Positions 1 through 6,183 of a DNA stretch of 9,918 bases are shown here, in pieces. The notes under the pieces are model-generated. The model made no database searches, was not told the DNA's origin, and saw only the letters and a list, made by a program, of their open reading frames with translations. A program made the position numbers and the translations under genes. This DNA is from an uncultured Alistipes sp. (GTDB lineage: Bacteria; Bacteroidota; Bacteroidia; Bacteroidales; Rikenellaceae): positions 1-9,918 of the forward strand of contig CAJGDL010000059.1 of the NCBI GenBank assembly GCA_904502075.1, in the 5' to 3' direction. Within the stretch, counting starts at the first letter, position 1, and every line of letters begins with the position of its first letter.

Positions 1-801
1 GCCCTCGCCGGGCTTGGGCTGGTTCGAGGGGATATTGTTCTGCCCCCCCTTGTTGGGGTGGTTCTGGCCCCCCTGGCCCTTGGGCTGACCGCCCTGACCC
101 TTCTGTTGCTGCTGGGCCTTGTTCAGATCCACCTTCTCCTTCTGCAGGCGCTTGCGCTTGTGCTTGCCACCCGGCACCATACCCGACACATCCATCGTGC
201 CGAGCACCTTCGGGCCGGTCAACAGCGTAGTCTCTGCGCGGAAGGGCTCTTCACTCTTGGGGGCCTCCGCCGGCTCCGACTTCACCTCCACGGGCTTCTC
301 CTCGACCTTGGGCTCGGGTTTCACCTCCGCCTTAGGCTCCTCCACAGGCGCTGCCTTGGGCTCCTCCACGGGGGCGGGCTTGGGCTCTTCAGCCTTCGGA
401 GCAGGAGCAGGCTGAGTCTCTGCTACCACCTGGGCCTTGGGCTTGGGCGAGAGGTCGATCTTGCCCAAAATCTTGGGCTGCTGAATCTGATTGCGGTTAT
501 CAATCGTATGGCTCTTTACGGGGAGCTCCTTCTCCTCTACCTTCTCGGGCTTGGCCTCCTCGATCGACACGGTGGCCTGCTTCTGCGAGATCTTCTCGCG
601 AATGGTCTTGCGGGCACTTCCAGCGTTGCGGTTGGAGCCAAACTCCTTCTCCAGAACGGCATATACATCGGGTTCGATCAGCGAATTGGGCGAACCGTCG
701 CTCTTGATGCCCTTCTTCTGCAAGAAGTCGGTCAGGGTGTTAATACCCACCTTAAACTCCTTGGCAACCTGAATGAGCCTTAATCGTCTTTCGTTACTCA
801 T
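1..801 (-). CDS. infB: Translation initiation factor IF-2, N-terminal part (partial)
   Basis: IF-2 is the GTPase that delivers initiator tRNA to the 30S subunit and promotes 50S joining. Only the first 267 codons are present; the frame stays open to the window edge, so the G domain and tRNA-binding domains lie outside. Residues about 6-31 form the IF2_N helical domain (RLRLIQVAKEFKVGINTLTD followed by FLQKKG). Residues about 120-195 are a Pro/Ala/Glu/Lys-rich linker with repeated EEPK and PVEEPKA units. A basic patch (KHKRKRLQKEKVDL) follows, then a Gly/Gln/Asn-rich stretch to the edge with two KGQGGQ copies. A short motif occurs twice: PKILGKIDL and PKVLGTMDV. The ATG at 801 is the natural start because the IF2_N domain begins at once. 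The gene lies 32 nt downstream of nusA on the same strand, the usual rimP-nusA-infB order. Identity rests on the N-domain and context, both clear. Confidence 0.95.
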   Translation of the reverse strand, partial: MSNERRLRLIQVAKEFKVGINTLTDFLQKKGIKSDGSPNSLIEPDVYAVLEKEFGSNRNAGSARKTIREKISQKQATVSIEEAKPEKVEEKELPVKSHTIDNRNQIQQPKILGKIDLSPKPKAQVVAETQPAPAPKAEEPKPAPVEEPKAAPVEEPKAEVKPEPKVEEKPVEVKSEPAEAPKSEEPFRAETTLLTGPKVLGTMDVSGMVPGGKHKRKRLQKEKVDLNKAQQQQKGQGGQPKGQGGQNHPNKGGQNNIPSNQPKPGEG

Positions 802-833
802 ATTCTCGTTTTCTCTTTTTTCGGGGGTTAACA

Positions 834-2063
834 CTATTCGAACTCGGCCTTCAGGATCTCATAGACCTTCTCTGCCTGCTCCAACTCCAGGTCGGCACGA
901 GCAGCCACCTCCTCTACCGAGAGGTCAAGCACACTCTTGGCCGTGTTGCAACCGGCAGCACGCAGGGCGTCGATGATCCACTTCTCGATCTCGTCCGAGA
1001 ACTCCGTAAGGGCCACATCCTCCTCCTCGATCTCACGATATACATCGATATCGTAACCGGTGAGCATCTTCGAGAGACGGATATTCAAACCGCCCTTACC
1101 GATAGCCAACGACACCTGGTCGGGCTTCAGGTATACGGTTGCCGTCTTGCTCTCCTCGTCGATGGTGATGCTCGAGATCTTGGCCGGATTGAGCGAACGC
1201 TGAATCAGGAGCTGCGTGTTGGTCGTATAGTTCACCACATCGATATTCTCGTTGCGGAGCTCCTTTACCACGGTATAGATACGCGAACCCTTCATACCCA
1301 CACAAGCACCTACGGGGTCGATGCGGTCGTCATACGACTCCACAGCCACCTTGGCACGCTCACCCGGGATACGGGCGATCTTCTTGATGGTGATCAGACC
1401 ATCATAGATCTCGGGAACCTCCTGCTCGAAGAGACGCTCCAGGAACTGGTTGGCCGTGCGCGAGAGGATGATGCGGGGCTGGTTGTTGTTCATCTCGACC
1501 GACTTGACGATTGCCTTGATCGAATCGCCCTTGCGATAGAAGTCGTTGGGGATCTGCTCGGCCTTGGGCAGGATCAACTCATTCTCGTCGTCGTCCAGGA
1601 TCAGCACCTCGCGCTTCCATACTTGGTAGACCTCGCCGGTGATAATCTCGCCCACCTTCTGCGAATACTTCTCGTAGAGGTTGGCCTTCTCCAGGTCGAG
1701 GATACGCGATGCGAGGTTCTGTCGCAGCGAGAGTACGGCACGGCGGCCGAACGAGTGCATCTTGATCTCGTCCGAATACTCATCGCCCACCTCGTAGGTG
1801 GGGTCGATCTTCTTTACGTCCGAAACGGCGATCTCGGCATTCTTGTCCACCACGGCGCCATCCTCCACTACGGTGCGGTTGCGCCAGATCTCCAGGTCGC
1901 CCTTCTCGGGGTTGATGATCACATCGAAGTTCTGATCGGTACCATACTGCTTCTCGAGTGCGTGGCGGAAGACATCCTCCAGTACACCGATCATCGTCGA
2001 TTTGTCGATGTTTTTCAGCTCTTTGAACTCGGCAAAGTTGCTGATCAAATTCAAATTGTCCAT
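834..2063 (-). CDS. nusA: Transcription termination/antitermination factor NusA
   Basis: NusA binds RNA polymerase and nascent RNA and modulates pausing, termination and antitermination. The 409-aa protein shows the family order. An N-terminal polymerase-binding domain covers about 1-130 (with FGRRAVLSLRQNLASRI). An S1 domain covers about 135-205 (GEIITGEVYQVWKREVLIL). KH1 has GACVGMKGSRI at 252-262, with GMKG as its GxxG loop. KH2 has AIGKGGLNIRL at 320-330, with GKGG as its loop. The last 50 residues or so (from DEIEKWIIDALRAAGCNTAK) look like one helix-hairpin-helix-type repeat instead of the two acidic repeats of E. coli NusA, so the protein is shorter than the 495-aa enteric form, as is common in this phylum. 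It starts 27 nt after the rimP stop, and infB follows after 32 nt, so co-transcription is likely. An A/T-rich leader, not a Shine-Dalgarno site, precedes the ATG. Confidence 0.97.
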   Translation of the reverse strand: MDNLNLISNFAEFKELKNIDKSTMIGVLEDVFRHALEKQYGTDQNFDVIINPEKGDLEIWRNRTVVEDGAVVDKNAEIAVSDVKKIDPTYEVGDEYSDEIKMHSFGRRAVLSLRQNLASRILDLEKANLYEKYSQKVGEIITGEVYQVWKREVLILDDDENELILPKAEQIPNDFYRKGDSIKAIVKSVEMNNNQPRIILSRTANQFLERLFEQEVPEIYDGLITIKKIARIPGERAKVAVESYDDRIDPVGACVGMKGSRIYTVVKELRNENIDVVNYTTNTQLLIQRSLNPAKISSITIDEESKTATVYLKPDQVSLAIGKGGLNIRLSKMLTGYDIDVYREIEEEDVALTEFSDEIEKWIIDALRAAGCNTAKSVLDLSVEEVAARADLELEQAEKVYEILKAEFE

Positions 2064-2090
2064 CTTAATCTATTTTGTTTTTGTTGTTTT

Positions 2091-2558
2091 CTACTTAAAG
2101 TCCAGGTACTCCTTCGTGTACTTGATCTCCTCGAAGGGGTAGGTGCGTGTTACCTTGACCAACTCCTTGCGCTTTTTGCCCTCTACAGCCTGCTTCTCCT
2201 CGTAGCTCAGCGTGAGCGACTCCTCGCATACCTCTTCGAGTTTGGCCAACACCTTGACGCCACTCTTGAGCAGCACCTCCACCGATTTGCCTACCAACTT
2301 GCGATATTGGCGCAAGCACTTCAACTCCGATCCGATGCCGGCCGAGGCCACCATCAGTTCGAAATCCTCCACATCGCGGTCAAACTCGGCTTCGATGGCG
2401 CGGCTCAGGGCTACGCACGAATCAATGGCGACCGACGTGTCGCTGTCGATCAAAAGCTCTACTTCGTTTGCGGGGCTGGCCGTGCAGCTCACCACAAACA
2501 GGTCCGACCCCTCCAAATGGCGGGCCGCAATCTCTTCTATCTTCTTGGTGTCAATCAT
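2091..2558 (-). CDS. rimP: Ribosome maturation factor RimP
   Basis: RimP binds the free 30S subunit and helps late 16S/S12 assembly. The protein is 155 aa from the ATG at 2558, close to the family's usual length of about 150. The N-terminal alpha/beta domain contains the conserved segment NEVELLIDSDTSVAIDSCVA (31-50) followed by LSRAIEAEFD. A C-terminal Sm-like beta-barrel starts near LRQYRKLVGKSVEVLL (82-97) and ends PFEEIKYTKEYLDFK. The frame stays open upstream to an ATG at 2639, but that extension would begin at the promoter -7 element and be translated through a perfect hairpin, so I prefer the start at 2558 (MIDTKKIEEI), which matches where RimP proteins begin. It is the first gene of the rimP-nusA-infB operon. 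Confidence 0.93.
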   Translation of the reverse strand: MIDTKKIEEIAARHLEGSDLFVVSCTASPANEVELLIDSDTSVAIDSCVALSRAIEAEFDRDVEDFELMVASAGIGSELKCLRQYRKLVGKSVEVLLKSGVKVLAKLEEVCEESLTLSYEEKQAVEGKKRKELVKVTRTYPFEEIKYTKEYLDFK

Positions 2559-2589
2559 AGCGTTTTTCGGTGTCGATATATCTACGAAA

Positions 2590-2613
2590 CAAGGGGACTG
2601 AATTGTCCCCTTG
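2590..2613 (-). promoter_or_regulatory. Perfect hairpin in the rimP leader (possible attenuator)
   Basis: CAAGGGGAC pairs exactly with GTCCCCTTG around a 6-nt loop, a 9-bp perfect stem inside the roughly 70-nt untranslated leader between the predicted transcription start and the rimP ATG. On the mRNA strand the stem is followed by UUUCG, and the stem itself ends UUG, so it resembles a weak intrinsic terminator or a processing or pausing structure. That it forms follows from the sequence; any regulatory role, such as feedback by NusA, is inference. Confidence 0.55.
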
Positions 2614-2636
2614 TCCTTTCGTTCTCGTTTACGGTG

Positions 2637-2668
2637 CAAATATAGGGATAAATCGGCTAATTGCCAAA
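2637..2668 (-). promoter_or_regulatory. Promoter of the rimP-nusA-infB operon
   Basis: On the minus strand TTTG (2665-2668) is followed after exactly 20 bp by TATATTTG (2637-2644). This is a full match to the Bacteroidota primary-sigma promoter pattern TTTG/TAnnTTTG. Transcription would start near 2630, about 70 nt before the preferred rimP start. It lies directly after the terminator of the preceding unit, as expected for an operon boundary. Confidence 0.8.
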
Positions 2669-2678
2669 CATTTCGGGT

Positions 2679-2718
2679 AAAAAAAAGAGGATTTTGACCC
2701 GCAATGGGTCAAAATCCT
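2679..2718 (-). terminator. Rho-independent terminator of the two-gene membrane operon
   Basis: A 13-bp perfect stem (2688-2700 with 2706-2718, loop of 5 nt) is followed on the minus strand, after CTC, by eight consecutive T (complement of 2679-2686). There is no T-tract on the plus-strand side, so it acts on minus-strand transcripts. It lies 25 nt past the stop of the 75-aa membrane gene and insulates it from the rimP promoter. Confidence 0.9.
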
Positions 2719-2742
2719 ACGCGTTTCCTTGGCCGAAGCCTT

Positions 2743-2970
2743 TTACTCTGTCTTGTTCGGGGTGGGGTTGCCATTCTCGGCGGCCTTCTTCTCCTTGTTG
2801 CGCTTTACGAAGAAGGAGATGATCCACCACAGGATGGCGATACCGATGACAAAGATGATCGATACAAAGAAGACGACAATACCCAAGGCGCGCGCGGCAT
2901 CGGCACCCAGTCCGAAGCCCGACGAGCAGATGCGCCACCAGGTTCCGATCAGACCCAATTTGCTACTCAT
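2743..2970 (-). CDS. Small single-span membrane protein, unknown
   Basis: A 75-aa protein that I do not recognise as a family. Residues 1-27 carry the pattern LIGTWWRICSSGFGLGADAA. One strong hydrophobic span follows at about 28-54 (ALGIVVFFVSIIFVIGIAIL then WWIISFF). The tail is short, lysine-rich and polar (KRNKEKKAAENGNPTPNKTE), which by the positive-inside rule should face the cytoplasm. The gene starts 57 nt after the 359-aa membrane protein gene on the same strand. I see no TAnnTTTG motif in that gap, and a strong terminator follows, so the two genes probably form one transcript. The ATG at 2970 is the first possible start and is preceded by an A-rich leader. A partner or accessory role to the upstream protein is inference from position only. 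Confidence 0.75.
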   Translation of the reverse strand: MSSKLGLIGTWWRICSSGFGLGADAARALGIVVFFVSIIFVIGIAILWWIISFFVKRNKEKKAAENGNPTPNKTE

Positions 2971-3027
2971 AATGATTTCTTTTTTAGTTAAGTTTATAGA
3001 TAGTCAGTTTGTTGTGTTATTTCGCGG

Positions 3028-4107
3028 TTAATACTCCTCGTAGATGCGACCGTCCGAACCGCGGAAGGTACGTTTGGGGATGACCATGGCCAAGATCAGG
3101 AGGGTACCAAGCACCACAAGGATTTGGAAGATGATCTTGAAGATCAGCGTGATGAGGGCGATAGCCGCAATCAGGCAACCGATGATGTAGACCGACGAGA
3201 AGATGGTCATCATCAGACCGTTGAGAGCCCCGAAGAGTTTTACGTTCTTGCGATAGGTTTTGAGCATGCCCCAGCCAAGCGAGCCGAAGAAGACCACCAG
3301 GGTGATCGTATCCATCATGAAGCCGCGAATATCCAGGAAGGAGAGGATGATCGCCGTGCCGATGGTGGCGGGCAGGCAGAGTATCAGACTCAAGGCGGCA
3401 GGTTTGATGCTGATTTTCAGCTCCGTGCCGTCTTCACTTTCGGTTTGCCCGTCGAACAGGAAGATCTCGTAGATTTTGATGCTGATAATCTGGATGAAGA
3501 GGATGGCCATGAAGGGGATCACGCGCAGCAACGAACCGAAGAAGCCGTAGCGGTCGTAGTCGCACCACCAGAAGATCTCGCTTCCGAAGTTTAACTGCCC
3601 ATAAATAAGGATGAGCGAATTGATCAAGATTGCTCCGGGAATCACCTTCAAGACGAAGGATTTGTCTTTGAGAATTCCTTTGAAATAAAGGAACGAAACG
3701 ATGGCTCCGAACCCCATCACGATAAGCATTGTGATGACGGCTGCCATCGAACTGTAAAACCAGCCTCCCAAGGTGAATCGCTTCTGCTGCTCTTCGCTCA
3801 AGGGGTTTTCTACATCGTCGGGGTTCTTCGAACTGAACTTCAGGTTCTTTTCGTAGATGGCGTAGAACTTGCCCTCGTGGGCGAAATAGTAGTATTCCCC
3901 ATCGTGGTCCACCGATTGGAACTCAAAGCCTGCGTCGAAGCGAACTGAATTGCTGGGGTCCTTCACCCACTCGCCCTTGCTGTTCTTTTTGGCCGGGAAT
4001 GCGAGGGCATCGTCTGAGCCCCACTTGCTAATTTCGAAAATTTGGGCCGAGAGCGGCAGGAGGCAGAAGAGTGCCCCGATCAAAAGGATATAAAACTTCT
4101 TCATCAT
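3028..4107 (-). CDS. Exported-N-terminus polytopic membrane protein, unknown
   Basis: A 359-aa protein that I do not recognise. Residues 1-21 look like a signal peptide (FYILLIGALFCLLPLSAQ), probably cut near LSA-Q. Residues 22-115 form an extracytoplasmic domain rich in aromatic and charged residues (VDHDGEYYYFAHEGKFYAIY at 66-85). About six or seven membrane spans follow, near 118-142, 151-172, 190-217, 236-258, 264-283, 296-320 and 322-344. The C-terminal tail is FRGSDGRIYEEY. A hydrophilic acidic loop (DGQTESEDGTE) lies near 219-229. No enzymatic or transport motif is visible. The start is at the MMKK pair; the second Met is equally possible. A -7-like element lies 33-40 nt upstream, next to a tandem repeat and the end of an AraC-type regulator gene, which suggests regulation by that neighbour. 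The 75-aa gene downstream is probably in the same operon. Confidence 0.8.
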   Translation of the reverse strand: MMKKFYILLIGALFCLLPLSAQIFEISKWGSDDALAFPAKKNSKGEWVKDPSNSVRFDAGFEFQSVDHDGEYYYFAHEGKFYAIYEKNLKFSSKNPDDVENPLSEEQQKRFTLGGWFYSSMAAVITMLIVMGFGAIVSFLYFKGILKDKSFVLKVIPGAILINSLILIYGQLNFGSEIFWWCDYDRYGFFGSLLRVIPFMAILFIQIISIKIYEIFLFDGQTESEDGTELKISIKPAALSLILCLPATIGTAIILSFLDIRGFMMDTITLVVFFGSLGWGMLKTYRKNVKLFGALNGLMMTIFSSVYIIGCLIAAIALITLIFKIIFQILVVLGTLLILAMVIPKRTFRGSDGRIYEEY

Positions 4108-4139
4108 TGTTGTTTGGGGTTGGTGTGTGTTTGTTTATG

Positions 4140-4147
4140 CAAAGATA
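4140..4147 (-). promoter_or_regulatory. -7 element of the 359-aa membrane protein gene
   Basis: TATCTTTG on the minus strand matches TAnnTTTG and would place the transcription start near 4133, about 26 nt before the ATG. No TTTG appears at the expected -33 position (about 4168-4171). Instead the first copy of a 16-bp direct repeat begins there. This arrangement fits an activator-dependent promoter, but that part is inference. Confidence 0.55.
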
Positions 4148-4169
4148 GGCAAAGCGTCGATTTGCGACT

Positions 4170-4205
4170 TGTCAATGCGTAAAAAGAGGTGTCAATGCGT
4201 AAAAA
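4170..4205. repeat. Two 16-bp direct repeats, 20-bp period, operator-like
   Basis: TGTCAATGCGTAAAAA occurs exactly at 4170-4185 and again at 4190-4205, separated by 4 bp. The second copy covers the last codons and stop of the AraC-type gene; the first lies between the two genes, at the expected -33 position of the next promoter. Two half-sites on the same face of the helix, next to a -33 region, are the usual layout of AraC-family binding sites. The segment also contains an 8-bp inverted pair (4182-4189 with 4209-4216, 19-nt loop) followed by a short T run on the minus strand, so a weak terminator is an alternative reading. Confidence 0.5.
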
Positions 4206-5250
4206 ATCCCTCTTTTAGGGCCTTGCGTCGCCATTCTCCGACCGAGCAACCGTGTACTCGATGGAAGACGCGGCGGAAGGTGCTCAGCGAGTTGAAGCCG
4301 CACTGTTCCGAGATCTCGACCAACATCTCCGTGCAGTCGGGGTTGGCGAGTCGCTCCATGGCCATCTTTAGACGGAACGAGTTGATGTAGTCGTAGAAGG
4401 TGGTCTTCAACTCGTGGTTCAGGTAGGCCGAAAGGTAGGAGCGGTTGGTGCCAACGGCCGTGGCCAAATCAGTTAGGGTGAGCTGCGGGTTGAGGAAAAT
4501 TTTGTTCTCGTTGATCTCGCGTTCGAGGTTCCGCTGAATCAGCAGGTGCGAAAGGCTCTCCTCTTCCCCCGAGGGGTCGAACTCGGACTCTTGGATCGGT
4601 ATCTCTTTATGACGCAAGGTGAAGTAGAGGATCGTGCCCCAAAGCAGGATCAGTCCCAGCTGGAAGAGGCTGTCGGCTACCCACGACGCGAGGAGGCAGG
4701 TGGCTATCCAGGCGGCCAGGCAGATGGACAATAGGCTCGAGGTGATGGTGAGCCAACCGATGTTGATGTCTTCAATATCCGAGTAGTTGTCCTTTACATA
4801 ACGGTTGTGGCGACGCACGGCGTAGCGGACATAGGCGAAGAGGATCAATGTCGAGATGATCAGGTAGATCATGTGGATATGGATAACCCACGGGGATCGG
4901 AACAGGACGAAGAGCACGATGCTCAAGAGGTAGGGTGAGCAGAAGAGTATGCTGCGCCACCAGGTGCACCATCGCGGGGTGGTGAGCTCCAACACATAGA
5001 GGCATCCTGCGGCCACGGCCGAGTTGTCGATCAGGATGATCATCTGCGAGGCAAACCCTTCGCGGTCGTAGAAGAGGTCGTAGAAGAAGAGATCCTTCAG
5101 CTCGAGCAGCAACCAATAGAGCAACACCCCGAGCAGAAATTTTTGCAGGCGGGTCTTGTCGGACTTCCCGATGATCAGCACCGATGAGTAGATAAAAAAC
5201 ATCGTGGCCAATCCGTGGGAGAAATGATAAAAGGTTTCGCTCGGGATCAT
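4192..5250 (-). CDS. Membrane-bound AraC-family transcriptional regulator
   Basis: Taken from the ATG at 5250 (MIPSETFYHF) the protein has 352 aa. The N-terminal 210 residues are hydrophobic, with about seven spans (near 12-28, 37-55, 67-88, 101-118, 126-143, 166-190 and 194-211). The C-terminal 100 residues are an AraC/XylS-type double helix-turn-helix. The first helix pair is LTLTDLATAVGTNRSYLSAY (257-276) followed by LN; the family signature is near TEMLVEISEQCGFNSLSTFR (307-326) followed by RVFHRVHGCSVGEWRR. The membrane half should sense an envelope or membrane signal while the DNA-binding half stays cytoplasmic; the ligand is unknown. The frame is open to an ATG at 5322, but a promoter-like pair overlaps that extension, so I prefer the shorter start. 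It is transcribed separately from lpxA (terminator between them) and in the same direction as the unknown membrane operon downstream, its likeliest target. Confidence 0.88.
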   Translation of the reverse strand: MIPSETFYHFSHGLATMFFIYSSVLIIGKSDKTRLQKFLLGVLLYWLLLELKDLFFYDLFYDREGFASQMIILIDNSAVAAGCLYVLELTTPRWCTWWRSILFCSPYLLSIVLFVLFRSPWVIHIHMIYLIISTLILFAYVRYAVRRHNRYVKDNYSDIEDINIGWLTITSSLLSICLAAWIATCLLASWVADSLFQLGLILLWGTILYFTLRHKEIPIQESEFDPSGEEESLSHLLIQRNLEREINENKIFLNPQLTLTDLATAVGTNRSYLSAYLNHELKTTFYDYINSFRLKMAMERLANPDCTEMLVEISEQCGFNSLSTFRRVFHRVHGCSVGEWRRKALKEGFFTH

Positions 5251-5291
5251 GCGGGTGTATACTTTGGTGGTAATGAAAGTGTTAATTTTCC

Positions 5292-5323
5292 GAAAGATAC
5301 GAAAAATAGTTGAAACCTGCAAG
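5292..5323 (-). promoter_or_regulatory. Probable promoter of the AraC-type regulator gene
   Basis: On the minus strand CTTG (5320-5323) is followed after 20 bp by TATCTTTC (5292-5299). Each box has one mismatch to TTTG/TAnnTTTG and the spacing is right. The start site would be near 5285, giving a leader of about 35 nt to the ATG at 5250. It sits just after the lpxA terminator. Confidence 0.45.
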
Positions 5324-5343
5324 AAAAGCCCTCTCTGTGCAAC

Positions 5344-5371
5344 AAAAAAAGCGACCCGCAGGTCGCTTTTT
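5344..5371 (-). terminator. Rho-independent terminator after lpxA
   Basis: AAAAAGCGACC (5346-5356) pairs with GGTCGCTTTTT (5361-5371) around a CGCA loop. On the minus strand the stem runs into seven T (complement of 5344-5350). It lies 17 nt past the lpxA stop. The plus-strand side also ends in five T, so it could work both ways, but only minus-strand genes flank it. Confidence 0.9.
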
Positions 5372-5388
5372 GTCGTAGATTTCTGTGG

Positions 5389-6177
5389 TTAATCTCGATC
5401 CGAAGCGTAGGGCTTGATCACGCCGCGTTTCGACGAACGGATGAAGTTGAGCAGGTAGTCGCGCTCCTCGCTTTGGGGGATCTGCTTCTCCACTTCGTCG
5501 CAGCCGTTGATGTAGTTCAAGCCGCTCTGGAAGAGGATGCGGCAGGCCTCGTGGATCTCGGCGATGCGCTCGTTCGAGAAGCCGCGACGGCTCAGGCCTA
5601 CGCGGTTCACGCCCGCGTAGCGCAGCGTGTCGTTGCGCACGATGACGTAGGGGGGTACATCCTTACCCAGCAGGGCACCGCCCTGGATCATCACATGGGC
5701 TCCGATGTGGGTCCACTGGTGGATGGCGGCGTGGCCACCGATCACGGCCCAGTCGTCCACATGCACCTCGCCGGCAAACGATACGCGGTTGGCTACCACG
5801 CAGTGGCTACCGATCACGCAGTCGTGGCCCACATGGACATAGGCCATCAGCAGGTTGTGGCTGCCGACGATGGTCGTACCCGTCGAGGCCGTACCGCGGC
5901 TGATGGGTACATACTCGCGGATGTCATTGTAGTCGCCGATGACGGCCGTGGTCTTCTCGCCGGCAAACTTCAGGTCTTGCGGCAGGCACGAGATCGAGGC
6001 TGCGGTGTGGATCTTGCAGCACTTGCCGATGCGGGCACCATCGTGGATCACGGCACCCGGGCCGATCCAGCATCCGTCGCCGATCTCCACATCGCCGGCG
6101 ATGTAGGCAAACGGCTCTACGGTTACATTTTCTCCCAACTTTGCGTCGGGGTGTACAAAAGCTAATGGACTAATCAT
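5389..6177 (-). CDS. lpxA: UDP-N-acetylglucosamine O-acyltransferase LpxA
   Basis: LpxA moves a 3-hydroxyacyl chain from acyl carrier protein to the 3-OH of UDP-GlcNAc, the first step of lipid A synthesis, in the cytoplasm. The 262-aa length matches the family. The N-terminal two thirds show hexapeptide repeats of the left-handed beta helix (such as IGDGCWIGPGAVIHDGARIG at 32-51 and VIGSHCVV). The catalytic histidine is H118 in HVGHDC, equivalent to H125 of E. coli. SCLPQDLKFAGE (63-74) and IGAHVMIQGGALLGKDVPPY (157-176) are family blocks. The C-terminal helical domain contains RRGFSNERIAEIHEACRILF and ends near FIRSSKRGVIK. The residue setting acyl chain length lies in the MIQGGALL region, which differs from E. 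coli MVGGCSGV; that would fit the long hydroxy-acyl chains of Bacteroidota lipid A, though the exact alignment is untested. The gene starts 7 nt after the lpxC/fabZ stop, so the two are translated together. Confidence 0.97.
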   Translation of the reverse strand: MISPLAFVHPDAKLGENVTVEPFAYIAGDVEIGDGCWIGPGAVIHDGARIGKCCKIHTAASISCLPQDLKFAGEKTTAVIGDYNDIREYVPISRGTASTGTTIVGSHNLLMAYVHVGHDCVIGSHCVVANRVSFAGEVHVDDWAVIGGHAAIHQWTHIGAHVMIQGGALLGKDVPPYVIVRNDTLRYAGVNRVGLSRRGFSNERIAEIHEACRILFQSGLNYINGCDEVEKQIPQSEERDYLLNFIRSSKRGVIKPYASDRD

Positions 6178-6183
6178 CTCTTT

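Noticed and set aside
58..783. Leu-rich 241-aa plus-strand open frame opposite infB
   Set aside because: It is the complement of the repetitive Pro/Ala/Glu/Lys linker of IF-2; its Leu/Gly repeats are a by-product.
2559..2639. N-terminal extension of rimP to an ATG at 2639
   Set aside because: It would start inside the -7 promoter element and be translated through the leader hairpin; RimP proteins normally begin at the later Met.
1623..2645. 340-aa plus-strand open frame across nusA and rimP
   Set aside because: It lies antisense to two well-identified genes, and its Leu/Val/Asp/His-rich composition reflects GC-rich codon use on the opposite strand.
2688..2718. The 13-bp stem read as a plus-strand terminator
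   Set aside because: There is no T-tract on the plus-strand side and no plus-strand gene ends here.
5251..5322. 24-residue N-terminal extension of the AraC-type regulator
   Set aside because: A promoter-like pair with correct 20-bp spacing overlaps this region, so the ATG at 5250 is more likely.
5473..6165. 230-aa plus-strand open frame opposite lpxA
   Set aside because: The sense strand is a complete, conserved LpxA; the antisense product is Ala/Asp/Val/His-rich with no recognisable motif.
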